Shown here: positions 54,750-64,000 of the stretch, one piece after another
Position numbering within the stretch: position 1 is the stretch's first letter
How the letters are laid out: each line of letters begins with the position of its first letter
Assembly (NCBI RefSeq): GCF_030445035.2
Contig: NC_080677.1
Location: 31,775,257 to 31,839,256, forward strand
Direction of reading: 5' to 3'
Length of the DNA: 64,000 nt
Source: Dasypus novemcinctus
Lineage: Eukaryota; Chordata; Mammalia; Cingulata; Dasypodidae
Notes under the pieces: generated by a model
What the model was told of the DNA's origin: nothing
Seen by the model: only the letters and a program-made list of their open reading frames with translations
Database searches by the model: none
Position numbers and translations under genes: made by a program

Positions 54750-57515
54750 GGCAAACCTGGCAATGTCTGGTCTTTACATTAAGTCCAGTCTTTTAAATTA
54801 TCCCCCTTTGTTCATCTTATTCATTAGTTTCATTTAACTTGTGCTTTTAATTACAAAGAGGCTGGTGGGGGAAAAAACACATTAAAATGTTTTGAATTAA
54901 CACTTTTGACATATTCTCAAGTTACCTTTTCCTCTTCGGTGTGCCAATTTCACCTGCCAATTATAACAATATAAACCATAGTCTGCTAGCCTGGATCACA
55001 TTCAACTTAATTGAATGTAATAAGCTTTCAAAAGAAAATTACCAATTCATTATGATTTGAAACACTACTACTTTCATCAGCTACATCCCGGTTTTCTTAG
55101 TACATCAGTGTCTACTGAATTATCACTCTGTTTATTTTTGAAAGCTAAGCTTTGAGGGTGAAAAAGATGGGACTGAGGGTGAGAGAAGACCTGTAAATAC
55201 CAATATCGCCCATAAAGACAGGAGCAGGTGAGGCAGGAGGGAGAGACGGCAGAGAGAGTCACAGCAAGTTTGGCCAGAGATGGATTAAAGCCACTGAGAT
55301 CCAGACTAAAACAATAATATGCTAATGGATGTGTGAGAATTCGATAGATGATACTAAGGGCCAAGCAAAAGTGAATTAACACAGGCAGTAAACAGTTTGG
55401 GGGAACCAGCAGGCAACAAGAGAAGGGGACAAGTTCTTTGAGCAGCTGCAGGCCAGAAGGAGCAAAATGGAAAAAAAGGAAAGAACAGCTGAAGATCTTG
55501 GGACTCTTCCACCAGGATCCCTAAATGTTGAGCTAAAATTGGCCTCTTGAATGAAGGCATCATTATTATTCAGTCTAAATCTTTTTAGAGAGGAAATTAA
55601 ATGTAAAATCATTTAAGATGTTTATATTTCTTATTATATCCTTCTATCCTTTAGTTTTTCCCTTAGGAAATCAGAGTAAAGTTTCATATGAACACGAACC
55701 AGAGAAGCAGAATAGAGTTTGGGGAATCTCCTAGTCCAGCCCTCCTTTTTTTACACAACAGGAAACTGAGACCCAGGTTAACTTGGCATACATTAACATA
55801 ACATCGTCTTTTCTAGTTCTACGCAGCTGTCCCTTAGACAGGTGGGGTCTGATTCACCAGCAGTACCCCTACCTTCTAGCACTCACCTAGTCGAGCACAC
55901 GTAAGAGTTTGATAATATGGTGAGTGAGTGGGTGAGAAATGTCAACTTAGGGTTCCTATTTGGGCTCACTCCTCATCCGCCTGCCTTATGAAAGGATGTC
56001 CTTATTCCCTCTAAGTCATTATTTCCAGCACACAAAGTAGGAGAATGAGTGTCTGCTATGTGGCAACTTGGGATTTACAGAAATGTCTCGAATCCAGTCA
56101 GAAACAGGAAGCTCTGCAGGGCACCAAGACTCCAGGGACCCAGGACATCCCACCCACCACAGCGTGAGAACTGCTCACCCAGAGCTGCCCAGTGCCTCCT
56201 GGAGCTTGAGGTTAATTACCTTCCTCCTTGATGACTGCCATTTTCCTTCTGCTAACTGGAAATCCATGTCCATAAGCCCTACTATACCCTTGTAAATGCA
56301 TTACTTATATCTACATGGAAAAATGTGGAAAATGTAATAGGGAATTTTGAGGGCTGACCGAGAAAACTGACAGAAGTTTGGAATTGAGCACAAATGATGA
56401 CATAGTATTGGTTGGTCTTCTGTTTCCAATTTGGCCGCAGCCTTTGACAACTAGTAATGTATTATGGTCAAGGGAAGACGTCAGTGCATTCCTAGTGGCA
56501 GATTCCTGCATAATACTACTGAGTATTACACCAACCCTCTAAAATACTAGTATTATGCTCTGTCCACATCTAAAGAAATCAGAGCTTGGCAAAATGAAGT
56601 ACCTTTCCCAAGGCCATGCAGAAGCCCATGTTCAAATCAAAAGTTATCTGGGTCCCGCACCCTTTCTCTACCTCCTTCATTTCCACTAACAAGAATTCAG
56701 TCAGATGGAAAAAATAATCAGGGCCAAGCCGGTGGCATTGGAGTCAAGAGAAAGATGTACCGACCATTGTAAAGGTGGGCTTTGGGATCGGCAGGATCTG
56801 CGGTGAGCTTTTCCTACAGGTCTCTCTGACCATATATATCACTATGTGATCTATAACCATCAGAGCTCGCACCTGTAATATTTTTCTTTGAAGTTATATG
56901 GTCTAAGAAATCTTAAGCTCAGGTAAGGTAATTTCTTACCCATGGCTCGTGCATTTGTGCAGAGGACCCTAATGAGCAAGAGAAGAGCCCCCCACGAGGT
57001 CCGCACAGAGCAGCCATTACATGCAAAATGGACGTTTGAAAAAGAAAACATTTGACCCTTCCATTGATTGAACTTTCCCTCAAAGTGCTCTTCAGGGAGT
57101 ATGGAGCTGGTTGCCAGGAAACAGAGATTCTTTTCTGGAATCAATTCTTGCCATTCTGAGTGACTCTGAGTGGGTCCCTTAGAATCTTGGTTCCCAAATT
57201 ACAATGGGAGTGATTTTTCCCTCTCTGACTTTCTCAGTCAAGAAAGGTCAAGAAATTCAGAATATATCTGTGAAGAAGTATAAGATTACTGTGGGTACAT
57301 GAAATTATGATACTTTTAAATTGTTCATTATAATGGAGATATTTTCAAATATCATGTTTTTTAAAAGACACTGAAAGATAGTAATTAAAACCACTAAAAA
57401 GTATTTTCCACTCGGTTTTGTCTAATTGTGAACTCTCCCATGGTGTCAAGATGTATTCATAAAATATGCATGATGAGGAAGCCTGGAGTTTTGAGAAAGG
57501 CTTAGGGGGTGCCCA
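54750..57515. other. Unassigned sequence with faint MIR traces
   Basis: Mostly repeat-poor. Reverse MIR-like bits lie at 55740-55790 and 56540-56640 ('cctttcccaaggccatgcag'). No frame is convincing. AT-rich words near 54960-55080 (tcaacttaattgaatgtaat, caattcattatgattt) look like enhancer-type sequence. Confidence 0.35.
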
Positions 57516-57519
57516 TCTA

Positions 57520-57650
57520 AGCTCTAGTCCAGTTCTGCCACTCACTAGTTCTAATTGTAGGGCAAGTGTTTCCACTCCCAGATCTCGGTTTCCTCACTTA
57601 TAAAGTGAGAGAGAGCAGCAAGCTCAAAGGTCACATACAACGTTTGCTCT
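57520..57650 (+). mobile_element. MIR SINE fragment
   Basis: 'ccagttctgccactcactag', 'ctcggtttcctcacttataa', and 'gtgagagagagcagc' in MIR order. Confidence 0.55.
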
Positions 57651-57699
57651 TATTCTGTAAAGGTGTCACCTCTTCCAAATTACATAGAAGGAGACAAAG

Positions 57700-57900
57700 C
57701 CCCTTGTTCTCAAAACTTTATTGTCTAGTGGGGGAGGCAGACAACAAACGAGTAAACAAATAACAATTATACACCATGGTGAGTGCTTTGAAGAATTAAA
57801 CCAGTGGTTGCAATGGTGTAGGGGTGGGCAACACCATAGGGCAGGAAGGTGTGGAAAGCAAGAGGAAATCTGGCTAATGTCCTCTTTTTTCATAGCAGGG
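57700..57900 (+). repeat. Ancient mammalian repeat fragment
   Basis: 'ccttgttctcaaaactttat' and 'tgtctagtgggggaggcaga' followed by a 'caacaaacgagtaaacaaat' stretch: the same family as at 32025. Confidence 0.45.
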
Positions 57901-59354
57901 AGTCAAAAGATACTGTTTAACATTGACAAATCAACAAAATTTAAAATATATTATTAAAATATACCAGAGTATCATTAGAATAATTAAAATTAGAATTTAA
58001 ATCTTTAAAATTACTACAAGGTAAATATATTCACTCAGCATAGGGTATAAGGCAACAAAGAAAACCTAAGCCATATAGCAAAAGGTAAATAAAAAAGGAA
58101 TAAAATAATAAATCATAAAATAATGCAATTATAGAACTAAGACTAAAAATAGTTTATCAGTAAATGTAAATGGGGAAACTTTTCTATTTAAAAGAAAATG
58201 ACTCTCATATTGGATAAAAAATTGTAACTCAGCCATATAACACACTTAAGAAATACACCTGTAATAAAATTACTTGGAAAGATCAAAAGAGATAGCAAAG
58301 ACATGGCAATTAAGTGCAAACAAAAATGGCAAGGATTATGATATAAATATCAGCTAAAGTTAAAACCAAGACTAAGCACACTATACCAAACAAAGAAGGA
58401 CACTTTGCAATGTTAAATAGACAATTGGTGACTTTTTTTATGTCCCATATAGACAAAAAGGCAGTTGTAGTGGGTAAATTTAAATCACTTTTCTCACTCC
58501 ATGACAAAACAAATAGTCAAAAACTCAGTAAGGCTATTGAAAATCTAAATCCCCTAGTTAAGCCAATGGAGACTCTTTGTGTGTGCTGTGCGTGGATGCA
58601 TGTATGTGTGTGTGTGTTTGTGTGTACACATCCAAATCCTGATTACAGAGAAGAAAAGTAATATTTAATTGCCCATGGATATTGATACAAATTAACCATA
58701 TTTTTAAAAAGGTAGACCACAAAGAAAATTTTCAATGTATTCGAGTAATAGAAATACTACCTGTCACACTCTGATCTCAATGCAATGGAACTGGGAATTT
58801 TAATGCTTTAATAAAAAAGCAGAAAATCTCGACCCCCTGGAAATTGAGATGCTCTCCCTTAATTCTTAGTTCCAAGAGGGAATCAAAACAAAATGAAAAA
58901 CTCAGTATCTAGAGAAGATTGATAATGTAAGAACTATGTAAAGGAACTTCTGGAGTACTATCTCTCATAGCATAGGTCTATTCATTTATATTACTAAACA
59001 GGAAAGAATGAAAATAAGTAATATAAGCAGTCAACTGTGTATGTTATTTAAAAATAATAAAATATACTTAAATAAAGTAAAAGGAAGGAATAAGGAAAAA
59101 AATAGAAAAATAGTGCAACTAATAAATAGATCCAAGAGATGGTTCTTGGGAAAAATAGATAAACCATTAGCCAACCTAGTTAACTAAAAAGGTATAACAA
59201 AAATATGCAAAATTAGAAATGGGAAGAAGAAATAACCATAGAAAAAGAGGAAAAATTATAATAAAATGAAGAACCAAAAAATAATAATAATAAACCCAAG
59301 AGCTAGTCCTATGACACAACAAAAAGAGAGACCAAGAGGAGAGTCAGGGCGAGG

Positions 59355-59550
59355 TGTGATGGAAACCAGGACTGAGGTGGCACAAGTGACAAGGAACCTC
59401 TCTCCACCTCAGAGGTCCCTAGGATCGAATCCTAGTGAATCCTAGAGGAGAAAAATGAGAAAAGAAGACAAAAAAAGAGAAATAGATACAGAAGATCACA
59501 CAGCGAATGGACACAGCAAAAAACACCGGGGGGGGGGAGGCGGGGGGATG
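59355..59550 (+). mobile_element. tRNA-derived SINE, diverged head
   Basis: Head resembles 'gaggtggcacaagtgacaag' with 'cctcagaggtccctaggatc' and box B-like ggatcgaatccta. It continues with 'agaagatcacacagcgaatg' and a G run (59530-59547). It sits in the linker of the L1 ORF2. Boundaries are approximate. Confidence 0.7.
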
Positions 59551-60044
59551 GAATTCTGTGATACTGTTTTGTTCAGTCTATTGAAATGAAATGGAAAACT
59601 TGGATGAAATGGGTGACTTTCTAGAAAAATATAAATTACTAAAACTAACCACAGAAGTTGTAAGAAAATCTAAATAACCAATTTTCATAGAAAAATAGAG
59701 TAAATTACCAAGACTCCACCTCCCCACTCCAAAGCACTGGAATCAGTTTCACGGTGTGGAGAATGTGTTCAAACAAATCTTCACAGAAAAGATAATTCCA
59801 GGTTTACTAAACTGTTCCAGAACATGATAAAAGAAGAAAATGTTTCAAATTATGTTTTGAAACTAGCTAGCTATCAATTCTAAAACCTAACAAAGACAAT
59901 ACACACGCAAAAAGAAAAATTATAGTCGAACCTCATCAATGAATATCAAAGAAAAAAATTAATAAAATTTTAGCAGACAGAATCCAGCAGCACATTAGGA
60001 GAATTCTTCATCCTATCTAGAAATTCAAAGGTGGCTTATGAGTA

Positions 60045-60280
60045 TAGGCAGTGAGAGCAAATTTGGGAGCCAAACTGCCTGTGTTCAGATCCCAGCTCTG
60101 TTATTTACTTGGTATAGTACCTTGGGCACATATTTACTTAACTTTTCTATGCCTCAGTTTTTTTCATTTGTGAAATAGGGTTAATAATAGCCTTATTAAG
60201 AGGATTAAATGAATTCATATATGTTAAGTGCCTAGAACTGTGTTTGGCACTTAGTAAACACAGATTTTATTATTCATTTT
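60045..60280 (+). mobile_element. MIR SINE inside L1 ORF2
   Basis: Nearly full-length MIR: 'gcagtgagagcaaatttggg', 'agccaaactgcctgtgttca', 'gatcccagctctgttattta', 'ctatgcctcagtttttttca', 'ttaataatagccttattaag', 'gattaaatgaattcatatat', and 'tagaactgtgtttggcactt'. L1 text flanks it on both sides. Confidence 0.85.
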
Positions 60281-61218
60281 GGGAAAGCTATTACTGTAAT
60301 TCACCATATTAATAGATCAAAGGAGAAAAATTATAATGACTCCCATTGATGAGTCATTTAATTCTATATTTTAGTTTAATGAAACTTTCAATAAAATATT
60401 ATTGGCAGAAGTTTTTGTAAAATATTTAATCAATAAAATAATAAAATCATTAACCAAAACTGATTGGGAAAACTCTAGAAGCTGTCCTATTCTAATCACA
60501 AGCAAGCCTAGGATGTCCACTACACCCACTGTAATTCAACAATATTCTAGATATACTAAACTATGCAACAGAAAAAGGAGGGGGAAAAAAAGAAATGACA
60601 GCATGGAAAAAGAATAAGTAAACTTATTATTTGCATATTATATAAAAACGATAATAAATTGAAAAGTTATTATAAACAGTAAAAGAATTCAGAAGACCTG
60701 GGTATGAAAATAACACGAAATATACACGTTAGAAAACAAAATGTAGAAAAATTACAATAAAAGACCTTTGAAGTTATATATGAAGGAAACTTTAAAATGT
60801 TTCTAAGGGACACAAAAGAAAACTTGAATAAATGGAAATGCTAGCTCTGTTTATAGGAAGACTCAATAATCATTAAAAAGCCAATTCTCCCTAAATTAAC
60901 TTATAAATTTAATACAATCTCAATAGAAAAACCGACAGCGTATTTAAAAATTCTAGACAGACTGATTAGCAAGTTCTTACAGAAAAGTAAACATGCAAGA
61001 ATATCTAGAAAATTCTGAGGGGAAAAAAAAGAGTAATGGAAGGTATTAGTTCTATCAGGTATTAAAACACATTATAAAACTACACTATTTATCACAATGA
61101 TGTTCTAGCCAGCCAATAGACAGGTCAATGAAATGAATAGAGAGTCCAGAAATATGTTCAAAATCAAGATTATTGTGAGGGACTTTGCATATTAGTAAGG
61201 AAAAAAGGAGACTATTCA

Positions 61219-62468
<1,250 letters not shown>

Positions 62469-62798
62469 AAAAAAGTAGGCTATTCAGTAAGAAGTGTTGG
62501 GATAAGTGGGAACCATCTGGAAGCAAAATAAAGTTGATTGGTACCTCTCTCTCACACCATAATTTTTTTTAAAAATAAATATTAAATGTAATTTTATCTA
62601 TATAAAAATATTTTAGTACAAAAGCACTAGAAGAAAACATGAAAAAAGCTTTTTTATAACCCTAGGTTAAGAAAGTCCTTTCTTTTTTATGTATGACATA
62701 AAACCCAGAAGTCACGAGGGAAAAGCATGATTAAATCCAACTACATAAAAATTTAGAACTTATTTTATGGCATAAAACCAAATCAAAAAAGAAATTCC

Positions 62799-64000
62799 AG
62801 GATGCAGATGTGGCTCAAGCGATTGAGCTCCTGTCTACCATATGGGAGGGGGGGGGGCGGTTCTGGGTTCCATTTCTGGGACCTCCTGGAAAAGGCAAGC
62901 TGGCCCACACCATGGAGAGCCGGCCGGTGCCGAGGAGAGCTGGACCGCTTCATGAGCTGATGCAACAAGATGACACAACAAAAAAGAGACACAGAGGAAA
63001 AATGAGAGACACATCTCAGGGAGCTGAGATGGCTCAAGTGACAGAGTGACTCTCTCCCATGAGAAAGGTCCCAGGATCAGTTCCTGGTTCCTCCTAAAGA
63101 GATGAGAAGTGTTCTATGGTCATGGCAGAAGGAGTTCACTGCCATGACAGATGGCCCTTCTTTGGAGCTGGTGTTTCTGCGTGATGGAATTGGACTCAGA
63201 GGGGATCTCTTTTCACAAGACTTGCATGCTACTTTATTGGAATTGTAGTTGGTGCGGGGTTTAAGATATATGTAGGGGATTTGAATCTCTGGACTGATAA
63301 TATGACACCCAGGCCCAGAGCCTCAACAGACTTCAGCTCCTACACTTTGATTTATTGGACTTACTCCACTCAGCTAACATGGAGTTGAAGAAGGTCAACC
63401 ACATCAACATGGAGCCTAGAGTGTCTACAACTGGAAGCGGGATGAGAGCATCCAGTACCCATGTGGAATCTAAGCCCTCACTTGACATAGGTGTGCAATG
63501 GACACAACCAATCCAATGTCCACAGAGAAAATGTGGAATGGGTGTGGGAACGGTAGCCATGGTGGCTGCTGGGTGTGGGGAACGGGAGGAAGAGATGAGA
63601 TGTGGAGGCGTTTTCAGGACGTGGAGTTGTCCTGGATAGTGCTTCACGGACAATTACGGGACATTGTAGATCCCCCCAGGGCCCACTGGATGGAACGTGA
63701 GAGAGTCTGGGCTATGATGTGGACCATTGACTATGGGGTGCAGTGATGCTCAGAGATGAACTTACCAGGTGCAATGGATGTATCATGATGATGGGAGAGA
63801 GTGTTGCTGTGGAGGGAGTGGGGGGCAGGGGCGGTGGGGTTGAATGGGACCTCATATTTTTTTTAATGTAATTTTAAAAATAATAATAAATAATTTTTAA
63901 AAAAGAGATGAGAAGGGAAGACAAGCAGACACAGAAGAAGGTGTAGTGAATGGACATAGAGAGCAGACAGCAAGTACGGGTGGCAGTGTGGGGGGTGGGA
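62799..64000 (+). mobile_element. Two-headed tRNA-derived SINE split by an L1 3' end
   Basis: Head one at 62799-62885 (gcagatgtggctcaagcgat, a G run, then box B-like 'ttctgggttcca') is followed by the linker 'ggcaagctggcccacaccat'. Head two lies at about 63018-63100 ('gagctgagatggctcaagtg'; box B-like 'aggatcagttcctgg'). The tail resumes at 63902 ('agaagggaagacaagcagac', 'gtgtagtgaatggacatag') and runs to the window end. The 792-base L1 3' end at 63110-63901 splits it. Confidence 0.85.
63110..63901 (+). mobile_element. L1 3' end (xenarthran type), 14-bp duplication
   Basis: The final ~170 bases repeat the copy at 33720-33927 ('ggggtgcagtgatgctcaga', 'tgcaatggatgtatcatgat', 'acctcatattttttttaatg'). 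It is flanked by aaagagatgagaag at 63096-63109 and 63902-63915, a 14-base exact duplication. It is a 5'-truncated retrotransposon tail. Frames at 63355-63639 and 63498-63746 are incidental 3' UTR openings. L1 assignment is from the known xenarthran 3' end; a non-autonomous relative cannot be excluded. Confidence 0.75.

Overview
This window looks like non-coding nuclear DNA from a xenarthran mammal, most likely an armadillo such as Dasypus novemcinctus. The main evidence is at least fourteen copies of tRNA-derived SINEs of the armadillo (DAS) type. They carry a Pol III box A/box B head, a linker that often mentions a second head, and an A-rich tail with AATAAATAAATCTTTAAA-like ends. Eutherian-wide relics (MIR, L2, MER5/MER20-type hAT MITEs, MaLR-type LTRs and L1M LINEs) fill much of the rest. 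I assign the order from the SINE family and cannot fix the species.

No protein-coding gene, exon or functional RNA gene is supported. The open frames are short, shadow one another, or lie inside repeats. The only recognisable host-gene sequence is a dead processed copy of GAPDH at about 61.2-62.5 kb.

Layout: 0-3.7 kb is a long reverse-strand L1 with ORF1 and ORF2 endonuclease remnants and a large deletion in the reverse transcriptase part. 3.7-13 kb is mixed L1M pieces, a GT microsatellite and unassigned sequence. 13.9-14.8 kb is an unusual non-repetitive block with a dense CpG cluster flanked by AT-rich homeodomain-like words. 15-29 kb holds MIR/L2/MER5 relics, a clean solo LTR with a 5-bp duplication at 23.0-23.5 kb, a second LTR carrying a SINE at 27.2-27.7 kb, and a two-headed SINE at 22 kb. 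29.7-31.9 kb is a second long low-repeat island that resembles a conserved developmental enhancer. 32-47 kb is again old repeats, including nested SINE-in-LTR and SINE-in-L1-in-L1 structures. 40.9-54.3 kb contains five long-type SINEs in both orientations, with two close inverted pairs. 57.9-64 kb is a forward old L1 split by a SINE, a MIR and the GAPDH retrocopy, then a two-headed SINE split by a 0.8-kb L1 3' end.

The window therefore reads as a gene desert or long intron. Its interest lies in datable nested insertions, SINE architecture and a few repeat-free islands that may be regulatory. I found no sign of a new enzymatic or defence system.
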